From assembly GCA_022495005.1 (NCBI GenBank), contig JAGYXB010001324.1:3906001-3970000 (forward strand): a stretch of 64,000 bases of DNA, given 5' to 3'. Shown here in pieces: positions 23,400 through 34,134 of the stretch. Below the pieces are notes generated by a model. That model saw only the letters and a program-made list of their open reading frames with translations, searched no databases and was not told the origin of the DNA. Source of the stretch: Rhyacophila brunnea. Taxonomy: Eukaryota; Arthropoda; Insecta; Trichoptera; Rhyacophilidae. The translations under genes were made by a program, and so were the position numbers. How positions within the stretch are numbered: position 1 is the stretch's first letter; every line of letters starts with the position of its first letter.

Positions 23400-24657
23400 C
23401 TAGCTGACCCGGCAAACGTTGTTCTGCCATATAAATTATTTCTAGTGAATATTTTGGTTGTTAAATAAAAAATAACGAATGTATCGTAAGTGTGTGGGGA
23501 TGGAATCTATGACAGAAAGAGGAATAGAGCGCTGTAGACGATGACCGCCGATAAAACAAAAAAACATCAACCATTCATTTTCTCAATTCAAAATGAGTAA
23601 TGATGTTCATAATGAATGAATTACCTGTGACAGGATCTCGTTGTTTAATGTTTATGCAATATCCGTCTTGTCCCTTCCAGAAAATTAGTGGATATTGGAG
23701 AGCGTCCTATGAACGGTGTGTGTCAGCGATGAACTCCAGATTATTGTTTCTGCTTCGAATCACGATTTCTCGCGTCGATGTGCGGTTGCCAACCATGATC
23801 AGCACTTTCGGATGAGCGGAATATTCAATATCTGGCTCGTACTCGAATGCGAGACGAAGGAACGAAGTGGATGTAAATGTTCGATGTACTTGTTGGCGTT
23901 GTCGGTCATTTGCTCTGCGTGTGTTAACTAAGAACCGGCGCGCTTGGCTCCGTTCCAATTGTCGTTGTTGATTTCGTTCAGTTCGTGCCTATTGTGATTG
24001 AGGTGCACGCAATTGCGTCATTCTTACACGCACGTTTTTGTTATCTTGTTGGATTTGTTCGTCTGTCTTTCTATTTTACTATTTTGCATGTTTGTTGCTT
24101 TATTCGTTCGACGGCCCAAATGGCCCCCCTTGCGTCTTGCTGGCATTGTGCACTGTAATACACGCACATAAAAATAGATAAATTAAAATAAATCGTACAA
24201 AATTTTGCACGCACTGCGTTGTGATATGCTGAATGAAATGTCAAAATGACGCGACGCTTCTCTTGAATTCTTTTCGGACGTAGCGCCATCTGTCATTCAA
24301 CAACATAAATAATTTCGTTCTGTTTGAAATACGAACGACGGTTAAATTTGTTCATACAAAAATAATAAAATCGCGATTAAAAATGGGAGGGTGGGGGTAG
24401 GAGGTGAAAATTTGGGGTTATAGGTATTTTTTATGCCAAATAATAAAAAAAATACAAAAAAAAAATTGTCAAAAAAATAAAAGAAAACTTTTCTGGATAG
24501 AGATACCCTAATCACCTAGCGATATGAAATATACTTGTTGACCTATTCTCATACCTAACAAATATACATAAAAAAAAATCATAAAAATCGGTCGAGCCAT
24601 TTCGGAGGAGTTCGACCACAAACATCGTGACACGAGATTTTTATATATATATAGAGA
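23400..24657 (-). mobile_element. Helitron, non-autonomous, 1258 bp
   Basis: Read on the minus strand, it starts TCTCTATATATATA (from 24657) after host A (24658). It ends GGGTCAGCTAG (to 23400) followed by host T (23399). TC at the 5' end, CTRR (here CTAG) at the 3' end, and insertion between A and T without duplication are the Helitron rules. A short hairpin GGCA..TGCC precedes the 3' end. Inside is a fragment of the Helitron protein N-terminus (23707-23958). The Rep and helicase domains are absent, so it would move only with outside help. Confidence 0.85.
23707..23958 (-). pseudogene. Helitron replicase/helicase N-terminal fragment
   Basis: The frame contains RRANDRQRQQVHRTFTS followed by FLRLAFEYEPDIEYSAHPKV. 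Proteins of autonomous Helitrons carry an Arg-rich leader, then a 'AF.Y.PDIDY..HP.V' stretch before a Cys-rich 'CPHC' motif. Here the similarity ends after HPKV and no CPHC, Rep HUH or helicase motif follows. The remaining residues (IMVGNRTSTREIV and on) are unlike the family and may be a deletion join. Confidence 0.7.
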
Positions 24658-24659
24658 TA

Positions 24660-27395
24660 TCCCGAACTCCAAATTCAAATTCTTGAGATAATAATATTTT
24701 TGAATTCGGGAATTCACAAATCTGGAGAAACGAAAAAAGTCGAGAAACCACGAGTTCTAGTTAGGACGCCAAGTTGGACTAATCTAATGAGACACAGGGC
24801 ACTGGCAGTACATTATACAATTCTTTATTAATAGAGATAATAATAACAGCTATCATACTTATTAAATTTATTTAATATATAATCCGGTAATGTACAAAAA
24901 TTAATAATATTTTCAATACGGTAGGTATATAAATGTCATATTTGAAAAAATGTTATTTTAATTTAACAAAATATACAAATCTAAGTATTATTTATATTAT
25001 CCATACTATTTAATAAATCGGGTTACACATTTAAAATGTAAAAAAATCTATGTCCTTGGTTTTAAAAATTTGAAGCTAGCAGTGGCGGCGAATGGACATA
25101 ACAATGGGGGGGATCATAAATAATGCATGAATGTCCTTAATAAATAATCTCATTTCCTTCTTACACAAAGCAAGGCCATTGGTGCATTTGTCATTTCGAT
25201 TGATTAGCATAATTTAGCATAATTTATTGACACGACGCAGCGATTAATAACATCAATTATTATTATGCAAAAAGTACACGACTCCATAAGCACATGGCAA
25301 TAAAGCAAAGCAAGTGGATAAAATAAAACATGAATTGCTTTTTCGTTGAAATCTAAAAAAATACATGACGTCCGAATTTCCATCAGTTTGGGAAGTTTAG
25401 ATGTCCGTTGCGAGGCTGATGGATCAGGTAAAAAAACAAATGATGGATAACGAATGAAGAATCCAGAATAGAAAGGATTGAACAGTGACGCTTCTAATAG
25501 CATCAAAGTATACTAGTTCGGTATTTTCTTGTCATAAAAACAGTAGGTACCTACTTTAAACTTATAACCGAGGGTTACCTTCCACTAAAGCTCTCTACAT
25601 AGCCACGAGTGGAGATTTAAACATTTAAGACGTAGTAAAATTGTGGACCCTAAGTAAAGGAGAGATCCAGAAACTTAGAGTAGCACAACGTGGATAGATT
25701 TAGGCTGATGACGATCAAAATTGTGGTTTTTGTCGATTGTGTGCAACAGAATTTTACAGGTTGCCACAAATGAACTTGTACTACAGAATGACTTGCAGCT
25801 TATAATCATTAGTTCTAGAACCCCCTTTTTAGCATAAATTTAATTTATTTACGCTTTGCTATATAGAGAAGGGATTCTTTAACGTCTTTGTTAAAGCGTG
25901 ATTTCATCTGTAAATAAAAGAATAAAAAGAAATCGGATTTTTTCAATATTTTTGTTATTATTTTTTTTACAAGGCCATGAAAGCACAATTATAAAAGAAG
26001 TGAAATATTACACACAATACAAAACACCCAGGCTTGATAAAATCGGATATATATTATCACTTTTCCGGGCCTCGAACCCGGAACCCAGTAAAAAGCGAAT
26101 GAATGCCTTACGCACTGTAAGAGGGCCGGTAAATATGCAACTAATAAAATTTTTTAATTATCCTTATCAAAATGTTATTATGTAGTAAAATATATAGCAT
26201 ATACAAATCGAACATGACGTGACATGAGACTGATTAGAATTGACTTTTAGAACTGACCATCCGAAATAACATGAGCGATTGTTTTTGAAACACCGATTGT
26301 ATGCAAATTGTACGGTCCCACGGCTGGTCATCCATCACCTTTATTTGGCTAAACGTAGTGCATACATGGAATACATTTCGCAAGCATACAATTAACACAG
26401 CCTTCGAATGTTCATATGGCATATGAATTCCCTCCCCTGCTTATACAATGTCATATAATAAATTGCAGATGTATGCATTCTTCAGTTATGACAACGAACA
26501 TAGAAATTAATTTAAAAAGTATTCTTAGTTACCAAAGGTTTTTTAAAGCGATATCACAGGAAATATCAAAAGTTCCCGTCGAAATATCGAAGAAATGAAA
26601 GCGGCAATCGTACATTGGTTCCCTGATAATACTGAACTCGGTATGTAGGTAACTGTTTACTTTTTGATTTACTTAGAAAATTGAACGCTTATTTATTATT
26701 ATTTCATTCTATGTTCATAAGTGCTGAAGCATGGTAGAGTAATATTTCTTTTGAATTTCACAGTATTGCTGTGGTCGCGGTAAATGACCCGGCTTTGTAT
26801 CGAATAATTTCATTGTTTGATAATAATAGATAATAGTGAAATTTAAAAAAAAAAGCTCTAGTTCCAAAAGGAATTCACTTCAATGAATACTTTGTCTCAG
26901 AACGCAAACGACGATAATAAACAACGATTAGTTCGGATGTGCTTATTCCATATTATTATGGTTGATAGACGTAACCCTGTGATAAAGTGAATATAGTGAA
27001 TTTCTATGAGTTTTAACAAAAAAGAGTAATTATTGACTAAACATTTTTATATAACAACATGCTTATCGTAATATTTTTTGACGAAGAACAAAAATAAATA
27101 AATAATAATAAGTATTAGATTATTAAAATATTTACTAATTAATTGAGTATTAATTAAAACAATTCTCTATTATTTTAGCAATTACCGTGATTCCTGATTA
27201 TTAAAATAAATTATTAGCTTGTTGTATTTATTATTCAATTTAATAAATTTGTTCTTATCCATTACACAAAGTGAATAATATTATTATTGTATTATACGAT
27301 TTTATTGACAAATTATTATTGTACCTACGTCAAAAATATTTGTTTGATTCACAATAATAATTTTAATTATATCAACAATTAATATCAATCGACCC
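24660..27395. other. AT-rich non-coding stretch
   Basis: A CAGTGGCGGCG start at 25080-25090 resembles a hAT end, but no partner was found. A minus-strand tRNA-like GGGTTCGAGGCCCGG (26063-26077) has an unconvincing cloverleaf. The 12-bp palindrome GTAGGTACCTAC is at 25543-25554. No gene was recognised. Confidence 0.4.
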
Positions 27396-27399
27396 AACT

Positions 27400-27692
27400 C
27401 CGTGTAACCGGAATTTCGGTAGTTCCTATTGAATACCGGTAGTCGTGAAATATATGAAAATAATACAAGTATCAACCAATATATATAGGTAATATTTTAT
27501 AGCGCATACCATTGCTGGTCTGGAACGGAAGTAACCGTGACATCGCGTAACCTGACAAAAAATACAGCCTATTAAACCCATTATCTTGATTAATACATTT
27601 TTTTCCATTTTCGAATGTATCGTTATTATGTGATTTTTAAAACGAGCATTTCGGTATCGAAAAATAATAGGATACCGGTATTGCAATCTCTA
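27400..27692. mobile_element. Decayed hAT element related to 2801-3401
   Basis: The right end GATACCGGTATTGCAATCTCTA is the inverse of the 2801 left end with two changes, and ACCGAAATG-like subterminal sequence follows inward. The left end, near TTCGGTAGTTCC, is degraded and no target duplication is visible. Confidence 0.55.
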
Positions 27693-27864
27693 GACCCAAT
27701 GTCACGCATGTGGAGGATTTCGGATCTTTTCGCGAACGAACGACAATCATTACCTTACACATTGGTATTTTTTAGAAGCTTTTTAATAGCCGAGCTTCCG
27801 ATTTACATACGCCTAGATGCGACGCATATATACTTCGCTATCGTTTGGGGCTCACAGTCATGGC

Positions 27865-28440
27865 CCCCACATCCCCAGGCTAATATGTTTGGCGGGCCCC
27901 CATACCTATCGCTAAGGTTAATGACAGCATGATGTTCTACACTAGTATTCCCTAAATTATAGTCTCCAATGGAACCCCAGGTTCAGCAAGATAAAATTAA
28001 GGGTGATTTTTTAGTATTTTTAAATAAATCCACCTGAATTATTGAATTGTCAGCACTCAGCATTCTATTATGAAGCACTGATAGCGATATCCTTTTAGTC
28101 AAGTAATATGCGATCCTTCAATATAAACGATAAATAGCCATTTTTATTCGTCTGGAAATACACTAAAAATAAATAAAATCAATTTTTACACGTGAATTAT
28201 CATTTAATCATACCTATCAATCATTACATCACATAGAATCGCCTCACATAGACAGGTATATTTGTAAATGTTAATAGTTTTTAAGTAAAATAGCGACTTT
28301 TTTACTATTAGAGAAAATTTGTGATGTGTGTTTATGTCACTTAACTGGTCGACCTCCCACGCCGGGCCCCTCTAAGCCCGTGCCCCCAGACCAGAGCCTT
28401 GTCAGCCCCCCCTTCTGGGGGCCATGCTCACAATATGCCG
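27865..28440 (+). repeat. Unassigned interspersed repeat, copy 1
   Basis: It aligns in inverted orientation to 44088-44585. Shared landmarks are GGCGGGCCCCCA, GATGTTCTACACT, a GTGAATTATCATTTAATCAT block (about 28193-28213), and CACTTAACTGGTCGA then CGGGCCCC near the end. Both termini are G/C-rich (GGCCCCCACATCC at the left, GGGGGCCATG at the right). It has no frame. This copy has extra AT-rich sequence in the middle. The class is unknown and a MITE is likely. Confidence 0.65.
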
Positions 28441-28444
28441 GCGT

Positions 28445-28948
28445 TTGGGGCCCTTTTAAAAAACGACAACGTGTACAAAAAAAATATAATGGTTATAAAA
28501 GATAATTTTGAGCATTTAGCGGATTTAGCCGAACCCGAAAAGTCTAAAAAGAATGAGAAAGATAGTACGATTTTATAAACTAATTAGCATATATATTATT
28601 CACAGTAATAACCCAATTACTAGATAATACAATCATCATCATAATTAAAACGAGAATTGTGTGAATGTTCATTCACAATATGAGAAATTTAAGAATGACG
28701 ACTCACACAGGTCACTGCCATACCAACTCCTGTCATTTATGTACCGACTTAGATAGATTATGTGTGTACAAAATGTACATCACAATATCAATTGTCGCAT
28801 CATATTATCACTATTGTACATACAGTCTTTTGACCGAGTTGGGAGACGACGATGTCTTGCTTCACGATTGATATGTTCAATATCTATTTTCGTCACTATT
28901 AATTCGGTATGTTTTCATTTATATTATATAATATAATATGAACTGTAT
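28445..28948. other. Non-coding stretch, nothing recognised
   Basis: I see no coding or repeat structure. Confidence 0.35.
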
Positions 28949-28950
28949 GT

Positions 28951-29160
28951 CACCGACGATGGCTTAAGCGTCGACCTATAACGTTGTGGATCCCAGGTTC
29001 GAATGCCGGATCTGGCAAGCACACAATATATTGTTTTTCAATTTATGTATGAGTCAGAGTATGGACCAAATAGGTTGTTTCTCGTAACAACAAAATTTGT
29101 TAATACAAACCTCCACTCTGTGGGGTCCATTGATCTAATTAGGATCGGATATAGTCAATA
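28951..29160 (+). mobile_element. tRNA-derived SINE copy
   Basis: A tRNA-like head with box A-like GATGGCTTAAGCG and box B GGTTCGAATGCC (28996-29007) is followed by the family body (GAGTCAGAGTATGGACC, CCTCCACTCTGTGGGG, TTAGGATCGGA). It ends in a (TA)n tail (29157-29182). The segment AAGTGGCTGACATCC is deleted in this copy. Confidence 0.85.
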
Positions 29161-29164
29161 TATA

Positions 29165-29670
29165 TATATATATTTATATATATAACGAGTTAACATTTTG
29201 AAGTTATAGAAAAATTATACCGCTTCTGTATTACATACTCAGGTACTATTTAAATTGTAATTCATATTTCGTTATATATGATTTTTGTCCTAAGTAAATA
29301 TTATCTTTTTTCCTGCACAAGTTTATATATTGTGAAATAGTGCAGTATATTAAAGGAAATATTTAGCATAGTATTCAACTCAAAATACCTAAATGGCATA
29401 CTACTTCCAATATTATAATATGAATTCGATTAGCGATGTATGGAATATTTTAGGCAGTATTGAAATATGTATGAATCAATGACATAATTATATCTGAGAT
29501 CTCATACAATGTTTGAAAACCGGATAATTAAACTTTTTTCTGTAAATGGAACGAATTTCTAAGAAACGCATAAAAAATATCAAGTTTTATCAGAAAGATT
29601 GAAACATCGCTCATGTTAAATGACTCTTTTCTTACCCCATCTGGCATATTTTTGTCGAAGTGAGTCACCG
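29165..29670. other. AT-rich non-coding stretch, nothing recognised
   Basis: I see no coding or repeat structure. Confidence 0.35.
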
Positions 29671-29674
29671 ATCT

Positions 29675-30316
29675 GCGCATCTATTCTATACACAATACTG
29701 CTTTCGGCCGCTATCTAGGCGCTTATTGTAACAATTACAATAAGTTAGTTGTGATTGTTACAATAACTGCTATGTTTAAACAGCACCTCTCTTAGCTGTG
29801 ATAAATTTTATAATGAGATAGACAGTTTTGACAGTTCAGACGGCTAACTTATTGTACCTAATTGTTACAATAAGTGTTAAGGCTATTATACTTCAGCTGA
29901 GGCATGGTCTAAAACGATCGTGAACAATCGCAGATTGTGCAAACGACGCGTGACGAACAAAACATAATTTGTCATAAAAATTCAACATGCGTCCATTTAA
30001 TGTTATGTTTATTTTTATTTTATTAATAATAATAATATATTCATTGTCATGTTTTGTTGTTAGAGTAAATACGTAACGTTTTTTAGTCATATTTACGCAA
30101 TTTAAGAATTAATTCCTCCGACGCCATCACAAAACAAATTGACGTGCTCACATGTCGACTATCTCTCTCCGATTGGCAACCCGTGCGAAATTACGTCCCA
30201 CCTATTGCTGAAAATAATTTGCCGTTTCACTGAAGTGCTCTTAATATTTCGATACATTCCTACCCTATTTAGCTGCCTTAAATGTCAAAAGCAGTCTTGT
30301 GTATAGAATAGATGCA
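29675..30316. mobile_element. MITE family GCGCATCTATTC, copy 2, interrupted
   Basis: The left end GCGCATCTATTCTATACACA (29675) and its inverse TGTGTATAGAATAGATGC at the right (to about 30315) define the element. Inner motifs GCTTTCGGCCGCTATCTA, palindromic TTGTAACAATTACAATAAG and CTGTGATAAATTTTA match 62641-62954. The copy is split by a 360-bp insertion at TTAA (29881-30240). Confidence 0.85.
29881..30240. mobile_element. TTAA-flanked insertion within the MITE
   Basis: It is bounded by TTAA at 29877-29880 and 30241-30244. The uninterrupted copy at 62641-62954 reads GTGTTAATATTTCGATAC across the site, so one TTAA was duplicated. The ends share a weak inverted ACTTCAG-TGA motif (29890-29900 and 30227-30236). 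The sequence is unlike the foldback TTAA family, so this is a second TTAA family. No frame was recognised. Confidence 0.75.
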
Positions 30317-30319
30317 GTG

Positions 30320-31805
30320 AACCATTATTCATTGTTAAATTACGTTTCAATCGGCGTCTGCAGCTTGGTTTAAGAAGGCATTCTGGTCATTTGGATTACT
30401 TTAATATATTGGCAATCGCAAGACAGTTTCCTTGGCAGTGGTAAAAAAATGATTACGAGACTACATTCCAACTTTATTGGGGGACTTTCGGCAATCTTCC
30501 TTGCTCCATGTTTCTATATTATAGATGCCACCTAATGTTTTTAATAATAATTTACAATGTCACTGGAGAGGTAGCATCAAAAATATTATACTTGGATGCC
30601 CTGGCATCCTGCGGACGATGCATTGCCGATCCCTACAGATTATATACTAGGTATTTCGAGCGTGTTTGCAAGGTGGTGGACTAGTTGGATGTCACAATAA
30701 GATAAAGATATACACAGGATATATATCGAAAATAAGAATGACATTGACCATAATAATTTACGAGATGCCGAAAAAAATACGTTTCGAAGACTTATAGATG
30801 GGAAAAGCCTACAACTGTAGTAAGCAGAACAATATTGTGACATTGAAGGATTGTGACTCGCTGGATGAAGAACGTCGTAGTTATCTCTCTGCCAAATTTA
30901 CCTCAGAACTGCGGATTACAGGAAGGAATGCCGGAGAATCGTTTCGAGTGAAGGAGCTGCTTTGATCAGTGTAAACTTACCGTCACAGTGAATCAGATAT
31001 AAGAAATTGCACAAAGATTGGAAATAGAATAGACTATTTATGCACTACCAAATCTACACTATACATGCAAGTAAGAAGTATGTAGTCCATAGATGGCAAG
31101 CAAGTTGAACGCGTCAAATTAATAAGCAGGCAGCTCGGACGAAATTAATTTACGAGACAGTGCTCGCGCGACTAATTGGGGAAAATTGGCTCTAACGTCT
31201 CGTTTAGAAAAAGGCAAACCGAGTACAAACTACATACACACTTTTCTCGTTCTACATTATTGGAAGTGCATGGTGACGAAATTGCGTCAATTTCGGAATT
31301 AACTTATATGTACAAAGTACTCACGTTACGACAAATGGTGGAAAAACCCACGATACAGCATACCTACATACACATTATTTACATATGCTAACTATTTTAT
31401 TGAGAACACAAAAATAATGTCGTATTTTGAAGATATTTGAATAAATAAAAAACATATTTTTAAAAGTTTAATCAAGATATAATATTTTCTGTAATAAAAG
31501 ATTTCTTTCCATCGTGGCGTTTTTGAGCAAAAATTTTGAGGAGAATAAAACAAGCTCCCTTCGTATTTCCCTCCAGTACTAGCCCCTTTCTATCAAATAT
31601 GGTTTTGTAGACTGCAGAAAAAATGGTGACCTGACGGTGCTACGTCTGAAGAATATAAAGCGAATGTGTTATAACTTCCCATTTAAACTGCCACAGTTTT
31701 TGGAAAACAATATGTGCCGTATAAAATTTAGCATTACCGTGATAAAAAATGACACCTTTTCTGTTGGAGGCTTTGGAGGAAGGGGTTGATTTTTTTCTTC
31801 AATTA
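30320..31805. other. Non-coding stretch
   Basis: Positions 30850-31300 are somewhat richer in GC, with mixed frames but no recognisable protein motif. This may be an old transposon body. Nothing can be named. Confidence 0.35.
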
Positions 31806-31809
31806 ACTA

Positions 31810-32250
31810 CAGTGACGAAGGGTGGTGGTAGGCTGTTGAGATCCGACATAAGTAGTGCACATTAAACTATGTCGGTCATACTTATTTGTTTACATTTAAC
31901 TAAGAATACAAATGGTGATGGTTAGTTTTCAAATTCAATTAAACCCTGCGTAACCAAGCCATAATATTTAATAGAAAATTTTTGTATCTATTAAGATTTG
32001 CTTTATTCTGGGGTAACATGAAATTTTACAAACTAACCAACACCATCTGCAATTTGTACCTAATCTTAATTCAATGAAAACAAATGGGTATGGCTGACAA
32101 AGTGTACACTAATATTTACCTCCACTATGATGGTTTCGTTTAGGCAGGGTTTAATAGAATTTTAAAAACTAACAAACAACTGCAATTTGTACCTATTTGT
32201 AGTTCAATGAAAATAATAAGTATGACTGACAAAGTTTAGTATGCCGAATA
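31810..32250. mobile_element. Foldback MITE, GTGGAGG family (left arm plus two right arms)
   Basis: It starts CAGTGACGAAGGGTGGTGG, followed by AGGCTGTTGAGATCCGACAT. After the left arm there are two right-arm copies (about 32005-32120 and 32145-32245). These are joined by CACTATGATGGTTT, equivalent to the ACTATTATGGTTT junction at 7980-7994. The outer right end is lost. Confidence 0.7.
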
Positions 32251-32339
32251 TATATTCAAAATTTTAGCACGACGATAAACAGCGTGTTAATTTATAAGAT
32301 CAGAAAAGACAAGGTATCATAATTTCATTAAGGCATTCT

Positions 32340-32690
32340 CACCTTTCATTCTCTTGAAGCTCGTAGGTCACTTCTGCTCTTAAATCATTTTTCCCTGCTC
32401 TAACGTGATATGGTTTCCAATCCAGATATTCTGGAAAATTAGAATTTCTATGCACTCGTCAATTACATGCGTGGTAGCAGCCATGACCTATTTTGGGTGA
32501 CAACTGTTTTGTCATGTCAGGCTCACCAGGCACCAATAGCGAGAGCTGTGCGGCTGGTCAATGCACTCCCTAGAGATGTAGACATTTTTAGCGATGCAAT
32601 ATTATGTAATTTATTTTTAAAATTCTATTTTATTGTGTAATTTGTATTTTTCTTGAATGTTTGTTGTCTTTTTTTAAATAAATAAATGAA
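32340..32690 (+). mobile_element. LINE 3'-end fragment, CR1/Jockey-like (copy 2)
   Basis: It is the inverse of 121-415. The frame reads AHQAPIARAVRLVNALPRDV then DIFSDAI before running to TAA at about 32640. A (TAAA)n-like tail, AAATAAATAAATGAATAA, closes the element near 32690, which supports retrotransposition. The upstream part is out of frame or broken, and no polymerase motifs are present. Confidence 0.6.
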
Positions 32691-32782
32691 TAATGACATA
32701 AGTTTTAATTACTATTTATTATAATTAACTATTTCTTTTATTCAACGAATAATTCACAAGATTTTAAGAATGTACCATTCTA

Positions 32783-32997
32783 ATTGAACATAAATAATTT
32801 TGATAAGACTCATGAGAAAATATAGCCAATAGAAATTTACAATTAAGCATGGCAGTCGTAGCATAGTGGTAATGCACAGGGCGCGATACCCAAGAGACGC
32901 AGGTTCGATTACTGTCGGGTGTCTTACTTTTTTAAAAAAGATTTTTTCTATTGGCTATAGTTTCCCATGAGTGTTTTCAAAATTATGTATGTTCAAT
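32783..32997. mobile_element. Inverted-repeat element enclosing a tRNA-like unit
   Basis: Arms 32783-32835 and 32945-32997 are inverted copies of each other, 48 of 53 bases identical by eye. They begin ATTGAACATA and end AGCCAATAGAAA. The 109-bp loop contains a tRNA-like sequence (32852-32923) and a T6 run (32928-32933). No clear target duplication was found. It could be a MITE that captured a tRNA-like gene, or a palindrome built around a SINE head. I found no second copy in this window. Confidence 0.75.
32852..32923 (+). tRNA. tRNA-like sequence, probably pseudo
   Basis: The 72 bases fit the canonical cloverleaf spacing. The acceptor GCAGTCG pairs with CGGGTGT at 6 of 7 (one G-G). U8 A9 are followed by a D stem GCAT/ATGC at 4 of 4 with loop AGTGGTA. 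The anticodon stem CAGGG/CCCAA pairs at only 3 of 5. There is a five-base variable loop, and a T stem GCAGG/ACTGT at 4 of 5 with loop TTCGATT. Box A TAGCATAGTGG (32859-32869) is perfect and box B GGTTCGATTAC (32902-32912) is close. A T6 terminator follows at 32928. The nominal anticodon is CGA, but position 33 is G rather than U, so it probably does not serve in translation. Pol III transcription is plausible. Confidence 0.55.
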
Positions 32998-32999
32998 GA

Positions 33000-33945
33000 C
33001 ATACGTGTTTTTACTACAAAGTCTACAGATTATCTAGGCAGAGCTCGCAAAGATAAATAATATACATGACGGGTGGAGATGGGGTTACTCAAATCATTGG
33101 GCCTTTTAAAAATCGAAATGTCATTCTGTCATTGCGAATAATAAATGATATGTAATAAATCATAGTGTAAATGATTTGTGTATAAATAAATTTATTGTAT
33201 TATTATCTTCAATAATTTTAAAACTGCGTTGTCTTCTACATCACAAATATTACGCTGCGTTAAGACGGAAGATACAACTGAACACTTATACAACTGAACC
33301 TGATATATTTATATATATTTTATATATATATTTTAATATGAATTATAATCAAAATATAAATAGAAATAATTGAATTTAACCCAAAATAACTCAATTGAAA
33401 TTAATTATAACTTAAGTAGGTAACATGTTTTCTCACTAATTGTCATTGAAATTATATTTTTGTTTTTCTACATAATTTGTTTTCGTAACATCTGAAATGA
33501 CGACAGTAGGGTTGCGCAACACCTGAAATAATTGATTCAAGGGGGGTTAATAACACAGTTCAATGTATAAATAAAAATCCTTGGAATATTAAGATGGCGA
33601 TTACGATTAATTCAGCAAATTTTATCAGATTTACAAACGTAGAATGTACGTTTCACATTGGGCTGGAAATGAAATTATTTGGACAAAACACGATAATAGA
33701 CTGCTAAGTGGAATAAAGGTATGTACACAGTATCTGTATGCAAATAAAAACAAAATATTGCGAAATAACTCGGAAATGAAATTTATTTCGGTATTATAAA
33801 AAAGATTTAAAATAACTAACGCCAGCTTAATAAGATACTTCTAAAGCCAAGGATGATCACCTATTCTTTTAAATATCTGAGCATAAACTGAACATTTTTA
33901 AAAGGAAAAATCTCAGCCGCTTCTATGGTACAATCAAGGAGTAAA
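33000..33945. other. AT-rich non-coding stretch
   Basis: The motif CATGACGGGTGGAGAT (33066-33081) occurs inverted at about 1408-1423 (ATCTCCACCCGTCATG), without further extension that I can see. No gene is visible. Confidence 0.35.
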
Positions 33946-33949
33946 TCGG

Positions 33950-34130
33950 AAGGAGAAAATGAAGACGAGCTGTACGGTCTGCATAAAAATTACAGCGCAA
34001 TTCTAGCCACCCCGGTTAAATTGATTAAAGTTGGGAGACTTCGCTGGTCAGGTCATATGCATCGCATGAACGATAATAAAACGTCGCGTGGGAAAATTCA
34101 ATAGGGAGCAGAATAAGACGTAGGCCAATA
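33950..34130 (+). pseudogene. LINE reverse transcriptase C-terminal remnant
   Basis: A plus-strand frame reads ELYGLHKNYSAILATPVKLI followed by KVGRLRWSGHMHRMND. The 'IK..RLRW.GH..RM' pattern is the conserved C-terminal motif of LINE proteins related to RTE. The reading ends in a stop shortly after and nothing upstream aligns. It is a different family from 5066-5776, where the motif is LKWRWAGHIARR. Confidence 0.6.
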
Positions 34131-34134
34131 ATTA

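Noticed and set aside
26060..26125. Minus-strand tRNA-like GGGTTCGAGGCCCGG
   Set aside because: It has a T-arm-like hairpin, but no D-arm or acceptor pairing at the right spacing.
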